Part shown: positions 7,950 through 17,222 of the stretch, in pieces | Position numbering within the stretch: position 1 is the first letter of the stretch | Layout of the letters: every line of letters starts with the position of its first letter | Source of the DNA: an archaeon | Lineage (GTDB): Archaea; Micrarchaeota; Micrarchaeia; CAILAH01 | Assembly: GCA_024274875.1 (NCBI GenBank) | Contig: JAJSAH010000018.1 | Span: forward strand, 1-55,146 | Length of the DNA: 55,146 nucleotides | Direction of reading: 5' to 3' | Notes under the pieces: generated by a model | Told to the model about the DNA's origin: nothing | The model's database searches: none | Seen by the model: the letters and a program-made list of their open reading frames with translations, nothing else | Program-made: the position numbers and the translations under genes

Positions 7950-8747
7950 TTAAACATTGCCCTGTTGCTTAAGTTCCCTAATAGCGCTTACCAGGTGCTT
8001 TACTCTTGCTCCTGAAACCTCCGCTCCGTAATATTCGCAACCATCAACATTCATCACACATTTAGTTGATATGTCAAGTGCAAGAAATGCAGGAGATACA
8101 TCTGTCAAGTTTTCCAGATTGTTGTCCTTAACAAAGAGCATGAATTTCTGCTTATCTGTAATAAGCATCAAATCATATTTTTTATTTCTTGCAGAGATGC
8201 TTATTTTTTTCATCTTTGCGTTTTCGTTGAACATGCTTTTCAGCGAAGTCCTCCAATTAGCGTTGATTGCACGGACATCAGCATCAAGCAAGCCCGCAGG
8301 CCTTGTTTCAGTTTGTTTTTGTTCTGCAGGTTCGGTGATTATGAACGAACTTGCAACAGGCACAATCCTAAATACATGCCTATCATTAATCACTATGTCA
8401 TAGGTAGCGACTTTTGCATACGCATTTGAATCCTCTATATTCTCATCAAGGTCAAATACTAACAAATGCTTGCTTCCTTTCACATCTGCAATTATCTGGT
8501 ATGGCATCTCGCAATCTCTCTGCCTCAACAGCAAATATTTAGGCATACTCGATTTATCTCTAAATAGCAAATATGCCTTAATACTTAAATCATTAAGCGA
8601 TTTTTCATTATGGAGGGGGACATTGGAAAGCTCTGCGCGAACTCCCTTAAAACCTCTTAATGGCTCTAAGAGAGGCGCAAGCGCCTTTGCAATTCTTTTC
8701 CGCTTTTTCTCTTTTTTTGGAGATTTCTCAATTTCCAACCTATTCAA
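7950..8747 (-). CDS. Hypothetical protein, archaeal, TTG start
   Basis: A 265-residue soluble protein with no recognised family. The start is a TTG at 8747, six bases after an excellent AGGTGG; no ATG gives a comparable site. The N-terminus is Lys-rich (KSPKKEKKRKRIAKAL). The remainder looks like two similar alpha/beta halves (YLLLRQRDCEMPYQIIADVKG; YDLMLITDKQKFMLFV), possibly a duplicated nuclease- or roadblock-like fold, but this is speculation. A TATA-like TTTTTATATG lies about 30-40 bases upstream. Confidence 0.5.
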   Translation of the reverse strand: MNRLEIEKSPKKEKKRKRIAKALAPLLEPLRGFKGVRAELSNVPLHNEKSLNDLSIKAYLLFRDKSSMPKYLLLRQRDCEMPYQIIADVKGSKHLLVFDLDENIEDSNAYAKVATYDIVINDRHVFRIVPVASSFIITEPAEQKQTETRPAGLLDADVRAINANWRTSLKSMFNENAKMKKISISARNKKYDLMLITDKQKFMLFVKDNNLENLTDVSPAFLALDISTKCVMNVDGCEYYGAEVSGARVKHLVSAIRELKQQGNV

Positions 8748-8816
8748 CTTTTACCACCTATTATTTATTACGAATTGCTCATATAAAAATGTTTCGTAAA
8801 AATGAGGGGATATAAA

Positions 8817-8873
8817 TTAGATCCAATAGGGTTTTTTTACACTCTTCTTGAATAAAGGTTCATCTCCAAACAT
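8817..8873 (-). CDS. Possible 18-residue micro-ORF
   Basis: An ATG at 8873 opens an 18-codon frame (MFGDEPLFKKSVKKPYWI). A TATA-like TTTTAAATA lies about 30 bases upstream and GGTG stands two bases before the ATG. The surrounding gap (8748-8941) has no other gene. Promoter placement argues for a real transcript, but the frame is too short for statistics to support it. It could equally be the start of a small RNA or the leader of the downstream gene. Confidence 0.2.
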   Translation of the reverse strand: MFGDEPLFKKSVKKPYWI

Positions 8874-8941
8874 AGCACCACAATTAGATATTGCTTATTT
8901 AAAATATGGGTATTTCGCAACCAGTTTTCCAACAATTCCAG

Positions 8942-9631
8942 TTAACGCTGAAGATACTTAATGCACTTCCTTGAATACATTATAACATATCTTCCTCCAG
9001 CATTCCTCGATATTACTCTGCCATCTGCTACTAAACAAGTGTTTTTGCTCGCAGACACAATAATTTTTTTGCATTTTGTTGTTGCAGGTGATGCGCTCCT
9101 AAAACACGGAGAGATGGGAGTTATGCACAGCATCTTAGAACGAAGAGATAAAGATGCGCCTCCAGCTGAATATGAATATGCAGTTGAACCGAAAGGAGTT
9201 GCGATTACCAATCCATCTCCTCTAAACTCAATTTTGTTTCCATTGAATAAACACTTAATGCGGGCAACGCAATAGTTATTAGAATGAAATACAGCATCAT
9301 TCATAAAATGCGTAAGCACCCTATTTCCTTTTTTAATCTGCATTACAGGCAGAGGAATGTATTTCGCATGAAGCAACTTTAATATGCCTTTCCGCCAGTT
9401 TTTGCGATTCAATTGCGCGCGGTAACTGCTCTCTGACCCAATTAGCAGAACCTTCCCTTCCAATTCATCTAAATAATAGTATAAAGTTCCATCACCGCCA
9501 ATCACAATAGTATATTCAGGGTTAGCGCTATCCCACGCAAATCCCCTGCTCTGCAGAAACTTTTTTACTGCATCCCGCAATCTCACTGCCCACCTTTTCT
9601 TGAGGTTGGCTAACACATTAAAGCTGGTCAC
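8942..9631 (-). CDS. nadK: NAD kinase
   Basis: Phosphorylates NAD+ to NADP+ in the cytoplasm. Key signatures are the nucleotide-binding IVIGGDGTLYYYLDEL near residues 42-57, a conserved ND pair in THFMNDAVFH, and the substrate-binding GDGLVIATPFGSTAYSYSAGG near 138-158. At 229 residues it is shorter than most NAD kinases because the N-terminal region before GGDGT is brief. The start is a GTG at 9631; an ATG two bases upstream is out of frame and stops at once. It lies 22 bases downstream of the hypothetical gene at 9654-10067. Confidence 0.92.
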   Translation of the reverse strand: MTSFNVLANLKKRWAVRLRDAVKKFLQSRGFAWDSANPEYTIVIGGDGTLYYYLDELEGKVLLIGSESSYRAQLNRKNWRKGILKLLHAKYIPLPVMQIKKGNRVLTHFMNDAVFHSNNYCVARIKCLFNGNKIEFRGDGLVIATPFGSTAYSYSAGGASLSLRSKMLCITPISPCFRSASPATTKCKKIIVSASKNTCLVADGRVISRNAGGRYVIMYSRKCIKYLQR

Positions 9632-9653
9632 ATTAAAAGATTAAAAACAATAT

Positions 9654-10067
9654 TTAAAAAACTGCCTTAACAACTGAAAAAGGAAATTTCGATGCATCTT
9701 GATAAAACTCAAGAGATACTGAACGTTCATCAATACTCATAACGCATTCTCCAATATTCAACAACGCACCAACATTTCTCCCAAACATCTTTTCCAGCAT
9801 CGCTTCTGTCAGCCCTATTGCAAACGGATCAAAATAGAATGCATCACCCGTGCAATATCCTACTAATTTGCCTGTGCGCTTATCAAGTATGGAACCATCT
9901 GATTGAACAGCAATTTTAATCGATGCGTTGGGATTAAGCTGCATTATCTTTCGACCCGCTTCATAAAGATTTGACCTTAGACCTTCCGAAAGATCTTTCA
10001 TGCTTGTGAACTCGCTTTTCCTTGGCGATTTAGCTTTTGCATCTTTAAATTTATTCAAAAATGTCAT
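9654..10067 (-). CDS. Hypothetical protein
   Basis: A 137-residue soluble protein. The N-terminus is basic and probably flexible (FKDAKAKSPRKSEF). The body is alpha/beta with GSILDKRTGKLVGYCTGDAFYFDPF, which reads as beta hairpins, and a C-terminal strand-rich segment. No family recognised. It is upstream of NAD kinase in the same direction and divergent from the DJ-1-like gene across a 61-base A/T-rich gap holding promoters for both. Confidence 0.5.
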   Translation of the reverse strand: MTFLNKFKDAKAKSPRKSEFTSMKDLSEGLRSNLYEAGRKIMQLNPNASIKIAVQSDGSILDKRTGKLVGYCTGDAFYFDPFAIGLTEAMLEKMFGRNVGALLNIGECVMSIDERSVSLEFYQDASKFPFSVVKAVF

Positions 10068-10128
10068 AGCATAACATATTTTTAAAGATGTTTAAATAGT
10101 TTATCATTAATTATGTTATGGTGGTAGT

Positions 10129-10668
10129 ATGGCAAAAGCGGTAATGATAATTGCCCCGGAAAATTTTAGGGATGAGGAACTCTTCGTGCCTAAAAAAATT
10201 TTGGAAGAAAACGGGATTGAAGTAGTTGTCGCAAGCACAAAAAAAGGCACTTGCAAAGGCATGCTCGGAGGAACTGTAATCGCTCAGGCAACGCTTGATG
10301 AGATAGATGTTGATAATTTTGATGCAGTGATGTTTGTTGGCGGGAGCGGCACTCCAATTATAAGAAAAGAAGAGAGAGCGCTTGAGATCGCTAAAAATGC
10401 AGCGAGCAAAGGGAAAATTGTTGGAGCAATATGCTGGGCTCCAACAACATTGGCAAAAGCAGGGATTCTCAGAGGTAAAAAAGCAACTGTATGGGTTGGT
10501 CCTGACCTCGAGTACGGAAAAAGCACAGATAAAGTTTTAGAGGAGTACGGCGCAGAATATGTTAATCAGGGAGTAGTTGAAGATGGAAGCATCATAACTG
10601 CTGATGGACCCAACAGCGCAGATTTATATGCAAGGAAAGTGCTCGAAAAAATTATGGTTAAATCATAA
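10129..10668 (+). CDS. DJ-1/PfpI family protein
   Basis: A 179-residue flavodoxin-like protein of the class I glutamine amidotransferase superfamily. The nucleophile-elbow motif is GAICWAP (about residues 100-106) with the catalytic Cys; most PfpI enzymes read A-I-C-H-G-P, so the His next to Cys is replaced by Trp here. The N-terminal acidic residue of the triad is in FRDEEL. Family members act as glyoxalases/deglycases or chaperones/proteases under stress; which applies here cannot be told. GGTGGT stands three bases before the ATG and TTTAAATA about 35 bases before it. Convergent with dnaJ, fitting a stress-related setting. Confidence 0.9.
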   Translation: MAKAVMIIAPENFRDEELFVPKKILEENGIEVVVASTKKGTCKGMLGGTVIAQATLDEIDVDNFDAVMFVGGSGTPIIRKEERALEIAKNAASKGKIVGAICWAPTTLAKAGILRGKKATVWVGPDLEYGKSTDKVLEEYGAEYVNQGVVEDGSIITADGPNSADLYARKVLEKIMVKS

Positions 10669-10678
10669 ACAAACGCTG

Positions 10679-11761
10679 TTAAAAAATGCCGAACTTCTTC
10701 TTTTTTATACCTGCAAATTTTCTAAGAAGCTCTTTTTGTTCTCTGTTTAAATTAGTAGGCGTCTCAACAAAAAATTCAACTATATGGTCTCCGTATCCGC
10801 TCGCCCTAAAAATGGGCATGCCCTTATTACGTATTGTGTGCTTGTCTCCTGTCTGGATGCCAGGTTTAATATTGATTTTTTGAGTGCCATGCAGAGTTTT
10901 AATTTCGACCGCGCCTCCCAGAGCAGCAGTCACCATATCAAGTTTCACCTTTGAGAATATATTGTTGCCTTCCCTGGAAAATTCATTATGCGGCTGAATG
11001 TAAACATTAACATACAAATCGCCAATTCCATCCTTGCCAAATTCCCCTCCCTGCGGAACTCTCAACGAGATTCCATGAGGAATGCCTCGCGGAATTTTTA
11101 ATTCAATTTTCTCATATTTATTCTCATAACCTTTTCCGTTGCATTTTGCGCACGGATGTTTAGGAACCTTGCCTGCGCCGTTGCACGCGTTGCATGGCCG
11201 TTCGCTGACCATCCTTCCAAAGATGGTGCGGTTAATTGACCTCACATAACCTCTGCCTCCGCATTCTCCGCATGAGACAAACCCTTTGCCATCTTCTGCT
11301 CCTATGCCTTTGCACGCGTTGCATGGCGCATTATGATAATAAGATATTGATTTCTTAGCGCCTTTGAACACCTCCTCTAAACTAACTTCTAAATCATAAC
11401 TAAGATCGCTGCCATAGTCCTTCCTGCGCCGCATCCTTCCAAAAAATGAGGAAAATATATCGGCAAAAGGAGACCCTGAAAAAATGTCCTCAAAATCTGA
11501 GAAATCTGCTCCCCTGAATATATCTTCAGCAGAATACCCTGAGAATGCAGACGAGCCGTACATATCGTATTGCCTTCGTTTTTCATCATCGCTAAGCACA
11601 GCGTATGCTTCGGAGATTTTCTTAAATTTTTCATCAGCTCCAGGATCTTTATTACGGTCCGGATGATATTTAAGAGCCAGTTTTCTGTAAGCTTTCTTTA
11701 TCTCTTCCTTCGTTGCATTCCTTTCAACTCCTAACACTGAATAATAATCATCTAAATCCAT
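10679..11761 (-). CDS. dnaJ: Chaperone DnaJ (type I Hsp40)
   Basis: Co-chaperone that stimulates DnaK ATPase and delivers unfolded clients. The J domain carries HPD (YHPDRNK). A short Gly/Phe/Ser region follows, then four CxxCxGxG zinc repeats between about residues 138 and 205 ([32 protein letters not shown]) and the C-terminal substrate-binding domains. The start is placed at the ATG at 11761, five bases after AAGGAG, rather than the GTG at 11767. That start overlaps no coding bases of dnaK and follows its stop closely. Last gene of grpE-dnaK-dnaJ. Confidence 0.96.
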   Translation of the reverse strand: MDLDDYYSVLGVERNATKEEIKKAYRKLALKYHPDRNKDPGADEKFKKISEAYAVLSDDEKRRQYDMYGSSAFSGYSAEDIFRGADFSDFEDIFSGSPFADIFSSFFGRMRRRKDYGSDLSYDLEVSLEEVFKGAKKSISYYHNAPCNACKGIGAEDGKGFVSCGECGGRGYVRSINRTIFGRMVSERPCNACNGAGKVPKHPCAKCNGKGYENKYEKIELKIPRGIPHGISLRVPQGGEFGKDGIGDLYVNVYIQPHNEFSREGNNIFSKVKLDMVTAALGGAVEIKTLHGTQKINIKPGIQTGDKHTIRNKGMPIFRASGYGDHIVEFFVETPTNLNREQKELLRKFAGIKKKKFGIF

Positions 11762-11763
11762 GC

Positions 11764-13584
11764 TCACTCCTTCTTTTCATACTCAGCATCATAAGATTTC
11801 TTGCTGTCTTCATTACCTGATGGTTGGGATTGGGTATTTGCATTTTCATACATCTTGCTTCCAACCTTCTCCAGCTCCCTTTTAATCTCATTCATCTTTT
11901 CCTTTATCTTTCCTAAATCATCAGCGGTAAGCAATTCACGAAGTTCATCAGAATGTTTTTTAAGGTTGGTTTTTATGCTATCATCGATCTTTTCCCCAAA
12001 CTTATCCAATGTGTCAGACACAGCATAAACAAGCGATTCTGCCTCATTTTTTGTTTCAGCAAGCTCTCTCCTCTTTTTGTCCTCTTCCTCGTATTTCTTC
12101 GCCTCATCCATCTTTTTCTTTATATCGTCCTCATTCATTTTAAGCGGTGCTGTCACTCTTATTTTTTGTTCTTTGTTGGTTGCCAAATCCTTTGCTGATA
12201 CATTGAGTATGCCATTCGCATCAATATCAAAAGTTACCTCTACTTTTGGCACGCCGCGTTTAGCGGGAGGTATGCCATCAAGCGTAAATGTTCCTAACAA
12301 CACATTATCTGAGGCCATTGCTCGCTCTCCTTGGTACACTTTAATGTCTACGCTGGTCTGAAAATCGGCGGCTGTGCTGAATATCTGAGATTTCTTTGCA
12401 GGAATAGTTGTATTACGCTCGATGAGCTTTGTGAATACCCCTCCAAGCGTTTCTATGCCTAATGAGAGAGGAGTTACATCAAGCAGTAGCACATCTTTCA
12501 CTTCGCCTGATATGATCGCGCCCTGAATAGCTGCTCCCTTAGCAACAGCTTCCATAGGGTCGACGCCGCGCTCGATTTTCTTCCCAACATACTCCTCAAC
12601 AAACTTTTGAACAATAGGCATTCTTGTAGGGCCTCCTATTAGGATTATTTTTGTTATATCATCCTTAGTCATCTTCGCGTCATCAAGCGCGCGTTTTATA
12701 GGATCCCCGCATCTCTGAACAATTGGACGCACTATATCCTCAAGCTTTGCGCGCGTAAGCTTATGCACAAAATTCACTGGCTGGCCGTTGCGCATTGCAA
12801 GGTATGGCAGGTTTATTTCAGTGTCCAAAACAGTTGATAATTCAATCTTCGCTTTCTCAGCTGCTTCGCGCAATCTTTGCATTGCTGCAGCATCCCCTGA
12901 TACATCCAAATCATGCTCTCTCTTAATTACAGATAATAAATATTCAATTATAGCATTATCCATATCATGTCCGCCAAGTTGTGTATCACCGCTCGTTGAC
13001 TTTACTTCAAAAACTCCATCACCGAATTCCATCACTGTAACATCCAGCGTGCCTCCTCCAAAATCAAACACAAGTATTTTGTGCTCCTCATTGCTCTTAT
13101 TTACTCCATACGCAAGACAGGCCGCGGTCGGCTCATTAACAAGGCGGATCACATCTAAACCTGCAATTTTGCCGGCATCTTTAGTAGCCTGCCTCTGGTT
13201 GTCATTGAAATACGCTGGAACGGTAATTACAGCTTTTTCGACAGTATCTCCTAAAAATGCCTCTGCATCTTTTTTGATTTTTTGCAGTATGAATGCAGAA
13301 ATCTCTTGCGGAGAATACTCTTTGCCGCCAGCCTTAAATTTGTAATCAGTGCCCATTTTGCGCTTTGCGCCTATTATGGTATTCTTAGGATTGGTGATTG
13401 CCTGCCTGCGCGCCGGCTCTCCAACCAACAATTGTCCATCATTCGAAAAAGCAACAACGCTTGGAAATGATTTTCCATACTGTGATGCACCTTCAGCGCT
13501 CGGCACAATAGTTGCAACGCCTCCTTCCATTACAGCTGCTGCTGAATTGGAAGTGCCTAAATCAATCCCGATTATTTTTCCCAT
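11764..13584 (-). CDS. dnaK: Chaperone DnaK (Hsp70)
   Basis: ATP-driven chaperone of 606 residues. The N-terminal ATPase signature [13 protein letters not shown], the second signature [13 protein letters not shown] and the third [14 protein letters not shown] (here [11 protein letters not shown]) are present. The linker [18 protein letters not shown] and a C-terminal lid with a charged Gln/Ser/Asn tail follow. AAGGAGG precedes the ATG. Archaeal DnaK is thought to be bacterial in origin, and hyperthermophilic archaea mostly lack it, so its presence hints at a mesophilic or moderate lifestyle. The gene follows grpE directly, with stop and start nearly abutting. Confidence 0.97.
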   Translation of the reverse strand: MGKIIGIDLGTSNSAAAVMEGGVATIVPSAEGASQYGKSFPSVVAFSNDGQLLVGEPARRQAITNPKNTIIGAKRKMGTDYKFKAGGKEYSPQEISAFILQKIKKDAEAFLGDTVEKAVITVPAYFNDNQRQATKDAGKIAGLDVIRLVNEPTAACLAYGVNKSNEEHKILVFDFGGGTLDVTVMEFGDGVFEVKSTSGDTQLGGHDMDNAIIEYLLSVIKREHDLDVSGDAAAMQRLREAAEKAKIELSTVLDTEINLPYLAMRNGQPVNFVHKLTRAKLEDIVRPIVQRCGDPIKRALDDAKMTKDDITKIILIGGPTRMPIVQKFVEEYVGKKIERGVDPMEAVAKGAAIQGAIISGEVKDVLLLDVTPLSLGIETLGGVFTKLIERNTTIPAKKSQIFSTAADFQTSVDIKVYQGERAMASDNVLLGTFTLDGIPPAKRGVPKVEVTFDIDANGILNVSAKDLATNKEQKIRVTAPLKMNEDDIKKKMDEAKKYEEEDKKRRELAETKNEAESLVYAVSDTLDKFGEKIDDSIKTNLKKHSDELRELLTADDLGKIKEKMNEIKRELEKVGSKMYENANTQSQPSGNEDSKKSYDAEYEKKE

Positions 13585-14022
13585 TTAATCAACCTCCTTA
13601 TGCTTTCCTACAATTACCTTAGGATACCGAATAATATTTCCGTTGAGCGTATATCCTTTCCTGACTACCTGAACAATTCTGCCATCATGATCAGGGTCAT
13701 CAACATCAACAACCTGTATCGCCTCCGCAATCTCTGGTGAAAATTCCTCACCATCTGGAGATAATTGCCTTAATCCATGCGAACTGAGAATCTTTCCTAG
13801 CTTTTTAGCAATAAGTTCAACTCCTGAATCATCAGAATGCTCAAAGTATGAGTCAAAATCATCCAATACTTCTATCAGATCCTTTATTATGCTCTCGCCT
13901 GCGCGACTCTCCATCTCGCTCTGCTGTTTTGCAATTCTCTTCTTATAATTCTCAAAATCTGCATACAATCGCTTATACCTGTCTTCAAGCTCAGAGAGAT
14001 CTTTATCAGAATTAACCGGCAT
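13585..14022 (-). CDS. grpE: Nucleotide exchange factor GrpE
   Basis: Releases ADP from DnaK. The 145 residues comprise an N-terminal coiled coil (LEDRYKRLYADFENYKKRI) and a C-terminal beta-wing with the family-typical GEEFSPEIAEAIQVV and VVRKGYTLNGNIIRYPKVIV. The N-terminal disordered tail of bacterial GrpE is very short here. AAGGTG lies nine bases before the ATG. First gene of the heat-shock operon; its promoter region contains a TATA box and an inverted repeat near the predicted transcription start. Confidence 0.95.
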   Translation of the reverse strand: MPVNSDKDLSELEDRYKRLYADFENYKKRIAKQQSEMESRAGESIIKDLIEVLDDFDSYFEHSDDSGVELIAKKLGKILSSHGLRQLSPDGEEFSPEIAEAIQVVDVDDPDHDGRIVQVVRKGYTLNGNIIRYPKVIVGKHKEVD

Positions 14023-14032
14023 ATCTGCACAC

Positions 14033-14076
14033 CTTAAGAATTAAGATATGTTTATGAAATATTAAAATTTAAAAAC
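14033..14076 (-). promoter_or_regulatory. grpE-dnaK-dnaJ promoter with inverted repeat
   Basis: On the minus strand, TTTTTAAATTTTAATA (14061-14076) is the TATA-like element. An inverted repeat CTTAA-GAA-TTAAG at 14033-14045 lies where transcription should begin, about 26 bases downstream. A palindrome over the start site is a typical position for an archaeal heat-shock repressor operator; which protein binds is unknown. Confidence 0.45.
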
Positions 14077-14096
14077 GCATCGCTTCCTGGCGATGC
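14077..14096 (-). terminator. Hairpin terminator of the DEAD-box helicase gene
   Basis: A perfect 7-bp stem, GCATCGC/GCGATGC, with a 6-base loop is followed on the minus strand by GTTTTT. It lies 15 bases past the helicase stop codon and directly in front of the grpE TATA box, so it would insulate the heat-shock operon from read-through. Oligo-U tracts terminate archaeal transcription; the stem is an addition. Confidence 0.5.
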
Positions 14097-14110
14097 TCAA
14101 AAATAAGGAA

Positions 14111-15217
14111 TTAATAACCTCTCTCGATATAATAATTTATGCCATGAAATTCCTTTGGTCCTGACGAATGCGGACCTGCGCCGCTTGAATCATCCAAAAA
14201 TGTGATAGCGTATCCTTTGTTGCCCATTCTTCCAGTTCTCCCTATCCTATGCTTATGCGTATCAGCATCGTTAGCAGCATCATAATTAACAACGCATTCA
14301 ACATTATCTATCTGAAGACCTCTCGCAGCAACATCTGTTGCAACCAACACTCTCTTGCGGCCCGACTTAAACTCTCCAAGCGAAATTTCTCGCCTTTTCT
14401 GCGAAAGATCACCGTGTATAGCAACCGCTCTGTACCCTCTTCGGTTAAGCTTCTCAGTTAATATGCTTGCATATCTCTTAGTTGATACAAAAACCAATGC
14501 TCTGTTCTTTCCAAACTTATTAATGCAATTTATAAGTTCTCTAAACTTGTTCTTTCTCTGAACAATTAGGTTCTTTTCGATGATATTATTGCCTAAAAGG
14601 TTGTCCTTAATAGTCACAGTTTCATAATCCTGCACATAATCTTTAATGAGCGAAATCACATTCTCTTCAAGCGTTGCAGAAAACAGGTGAACGCTCTTAG
14701 CGTTCGCTTTCGCAAGTATTCTTCTAACATCATCTACAAACCCCATATCAAGCATTCTGTCCGCCTCATCGAGCACAACTGTATCAAAATCTCTTAAGTT
14801 AATTGTCCCGCGCTCAATGTGGTCTAAAAGCCTTCCGGGAGTCGCGCACAGCATATCAACTTTTCCTTGAAGAATTTTAATTTCCCCTTCAATTCCATGC
14901 CCTCCATACACCGCAAATATCCTTAATTTAGTGTATCGGTTTATATTCCGCAATTCTTCTTTTACTTGCACTACTAATTCACGGGTTGGTCCAACAATCA
15001 ACACAGATTTCTTCTTTCCATCAGCAATCAAGCTTGACAGAGGTATGCCAAATGCAGCGGTCTTGCCGCTTCCAGTATAACTCTTTGCAGCAACATTATA
15101 TCCATCAAGGATTAATGGGATTGTGCGTAATTGCACTTCTGTTGGATTTCTGTAATCCATATCTTTCAACGCCCTCTTTATCTGTGGGCTAAACTCAAAG
15201 CTTTCAAATTCATTCAC
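14111..15217 (-). CDS. DEAD-box ATP-dependent RNA helicase
   Basis: A 368-residue minimal helicase core that remodels RNA duplexes and RNPs. Motifs in order: Q motif (NPTEVQ), Walker A AKSYTGSGKT, PTRELV, TPGRLLDH, VLDEADRML, FSAT, then in the second RecA domain FVSTKR, VATDVAARGLQI and HRIGRTGR. A short C-terminal tail (SSGAGPHSSGPKEFHGINYYI) takes the place of any RNA-binding extension. Single gene, transcribed toward grpE with a hairpin between them. Related archaeal enzymes are often cold- or stress-linked; this is not visible here. Confidence 0.95.
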   Translation of the reverse strand: MNEFESFEFSPQIKRALKDMDYRNPTEVQLRTIPLILDGYNVAAKSYTGSGKTAAFGIPLSSLIADGKKKSVLIVGPTRELVVQVKEELRNINRYTKLRIFAVYGGHGIEGEIKILQGKVDMLCATPGRLLDHIERGTINLRDFDTVVLDEADRMLDMGFVDDVRRILAKANAKSVHLFSATLEENVISLIKDYVQDYETVTIKDNLLGNNIIEKNLIVQRKNKFRELINCINKFGKNRALVFVSTKRYASILTEKLNRRGYRAVAIHGDLSQKRREISLGEFKSGRKRVLVATDVAARGLQIDNVECVVNYDAANDADTHKHRIGRTGRMGNKGYAITFLDDSSGAGPHSSGPKEFHGINYYIERGY

Positions 15218-15359
15218 TTAAAACACCTTTGTTATAAACGTACTCCAATTCAAAATCCGAACCAGAATACACCTATTGTGGGTTTATTATGTATGGCAGG
15301 GTTTATATAGTTTTCTGGAAACCAAAAAGTATATATCTAATCCCTGTCCATTTATGTGC

Positions 15360-15875
15360 ATGCCTGCAGCAAAATTAATCGTGCTCGAAGGAGGAAAAAA
15401 CAAAAATGAATTCCGCAATCTAAATGTTAAAAGCTATAACAAGAATTTTTCTGGAAAATTTTACTTGCAATCTGCAAGGTACAAAATACAGTATGATGGA
15501 AACAGCACGCTATTTATCGGCAGAAGGGATAACTTGCTGAAAATCGCATACCAGAGCACTTATGATCCAGAAATCATCGAAATGGCGCGCAAGATGGTTG
15601 AGAACGACCTGCCCTCCTCCAGCATTGTTAAGCAGGCAGTGAGATTGGGGTGCAGCACTGCGATCTGTTTCGATATATTTGATAACCGCATAAATTTGGC
15701 GATGACGCGCAGTGTGTTCCTAAAATATATCCAGGATGCAGATAATGTGATGCAGATGGATGCGGAAAAAAAATTATGGACCGAACACTGTGAAATAACA
15801 ACACAGTTTCAAAACTTGTTTGAATGCGAAGTATCATCATTCTATTTCTTGATAAGAATTATTGCAAACAGATAG
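15360..15875 (+). CDS. Hypothetical protein
   Basis: About 171 residues, soluble, no family recognised. The in-frame GTG at 15276 would place the promoter inside the gene, so a start at the ATG at 15360 (or 15354) is preferred. A TATA-like GTATATATCTAA lies at 15329-15340, giving a leaderless mRNA. The N-terminal part is beta-rich with many Lys/Asn/Tyr (RYKIQYDGNSTLFIG); the C-terminal part is helical. A TGGAAACC at 15316-15323 differs by one base from the octamer repeated at 2617-2656. Convergent with the CoA-binding gene. Confidence 0.5.
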   Translation: MPAAKLIVLEGGKNKNEFRNLNVKSYNKNFSGKFYLQSARYKIQYDGNSTLFIGRRDNLLKIAYQSTYDPEIIEMARKMVENDLPSSSIVKQAVRLGCSTAICFDIFDNRINLAMTRSVFLKYIQDADNVMQMDAEKKLWTEHCEITTQFQNLFECEVSSFYFLIRIIANR

Positions 15876-15887
15876 AATGAACCATAA

Positions 15888-16292
15888 TCATAAATCATTA
15901 ATGCGCATTTCCATTGCGCAGGAATTTGCAATAACTTCCAACCCATTGCGCGCTGCAAATTCATACGCTTCCTTATTATACGCGCCCGGCTGCATCCAGA
16001 TTAATTTCAAACTATTATGCATTTTTTTAAGTTCAACCGCCTGCTTAACTATCCCTAAAACTGCAGCTGCATGCACAAAAATATCGACCATATCTATGCT
16101 CTTAGCAATATTTTCTGGCAGAGCAATCAATGAAGGATAGCACTTAACTCCTTCAATTGAATCATACTTTGGAGTTATGGGGATCACTTTGAACCCATTC
16201 TTAATAAAGTAGCGCATAACCGCATTGCTGGGCCTGTTTGGGTTAGGCGACGCGCCTACTACTGCAATCACGCGAACATCATTCCAATTCAT
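15888..16292 (-). CDS. CoA-binding domain protein (YccU-like)
   Basis: A single Rossmann CoA-binding domain of about 134 residues, like the N-terminal domain of succinyl-CoA synthetase alpha. Hallmarks are VIAVVGASPNPNRPSNAVMRYF at the N-terminus, VIPITPKYDSIEGVKCYPSL, the DIFVHAA turn, and LIWMQPGAYNKEA, where family members usually have W-Q-G/P-G-V. The start at the ATG at 16292 (MNWNDV) is preferred over the longer frame from 16310. Function is unknown beyond CoA binding; it may respond to CoA or acyl-CoA. It sits 27 bases after the helical-repeat gene in the same direction. Confidence 0.88.
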   Translation of the reverse strand: MNWNDVRVIAVVGASPNPNRPSNAVMRYFIKNGFKVIPITPKYDSIEGVKCYPSLIALPENIAKSIDMVDIFVHAAAVLGIVKQAVELKKMHNSLKLIWMQPGAYNKEAYEFAARNGLEVIANSCAMEMRINDL

Positions 16293-16319
16293 AATAAAAA
16301 TATGATGCATAAGATTTTA

Positions 16320-17147
16320 TTAAGTAGTATGCTTTCTCTTGCGCACTGCTTCCGGCCTAATAAGATCTTTGGTGATATTAAAGTCATCTTGACTGCGTTC
16401 AGCAATCTCATTGATTGCATTCGCAACAATATTCTTCAATATTCCAGGAATCCCATCACTACGCAACAATCTGTTGAGCAAGTAATACTTCCCATCAAAT
16501 ATGCAATTCTCCACAAGCTTAACCCCAACAATTACCCTATTCTCCTCTGGAATAAGCGAATTTGAGCATACCCCAACCAAATCGTTGAACTCATTTTCTG
16601 TCAAACTCGGCCCTACCATCCGCATATCATTAACGCTGATGTGAATGCTTGCAGCATTCCTAACCTTTCTCGGCAGCGCAATGTTCCTGCACATTTTAAC
16701 CAACATAACTTTATCGCCGCGCGATGCAAAATTATCCACTGCGCGCATTCCCACTTTTTTTAGGTCATTTTTTGCCATTAACTTGATGTTTCGCGGAATG
16801 TTGCAACTTATGCTAAGCCTCGATAATTCGAAAATATCATCAGTGATACAACAATTTTCTATGGCTTTCATTCCGGAATATTCGCGCACTTTCATGAGAT
16901 ATCCCTCATTCTCGCAGATGGAAACAAGCGATTCATAATCGCACATCGATGAGTATATCTCGCACAATTTCATGCCTGCATATTCCCTTACCTGAGGATG
17001 TTGATATGAATCCCTGCCTATAACCTCCAAGTAATCAAGCCTACTGTTTGAGATGCATCTGCGAACCAGCTCCATGCCACACCGTATCCGTTCGCTTTCA
17101 TCTTCGGAAAACCGCGCTGAATACATAAGTTCATTCATGCTACTCAT
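16320..17147 (-). CDS. HEAT-like helical repeat protein
   Basis: A 275-residue all-alpha protein built of repeats of about 35-40 residues with an R-x-x-A/S-G-M-K/x-x-x-E core: VREYAGMKLCEIYSS, VREYSGMKAIENCC, MAKNDLKKVGMRAVDN, VRNAASIHI and RVIVGVKLVENC are successive cores. Such scaffolds mediate protein or RNA contacts and carry no catalytic residues. The basic C-terminal tail is RKRKHTT. It resembles the smaller protein at 605-1165 and helical-repeat proteins of other DPANN archaea. Upstream of the CoA-binding gene; no specific function can be assigned. Confidence 0.65.
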   Translation of the reverse strand: MSSMNELMYSARFSEDESERIRCGMELVRRCISNSRLDYLEVIGRDSYQHPQVREYAGMKLCEIYSSMCDYESLVSICENEGYLMKVREYSGMKAIENCCITDDIFELSRLSISCNIPRNIKLMAKNDLKKVGMRAVDNFASRGDKVMLVKMCRNIALPRKVRNAASIHISVNDMRMVGPSLTENEFNDLVGVCSNSLIPEENRVIVGVKLVENCIFDGKYYLLNRLLRSDGIPGILKNIVANAINEIAERSQDDFNITKDLIRPEAVRKRKHTT

Positions 17148-17222
17148 AACCCATCACTCTGCATGCATGTAAGATAAGAATTATTATTAAAAAATATAAA
17201 TGAAAAAATGTAACCTATTCTA

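Noticed and set aside
12788-13345. A 185-codon plus-strand frame opposite dnaK.
   Set aside because: It is antisense to the ATPase domain of dnaK, whose motifs are unmistakable, and no promoter or binding site supports it.
15276-15353. N-terminal extension of the 15360 gene with aromatic-rich sequence.
   Set aside because: It overlaps two TATA-like elements and has no binding site; the downstream ATG is better placed for a leaderless transcript.
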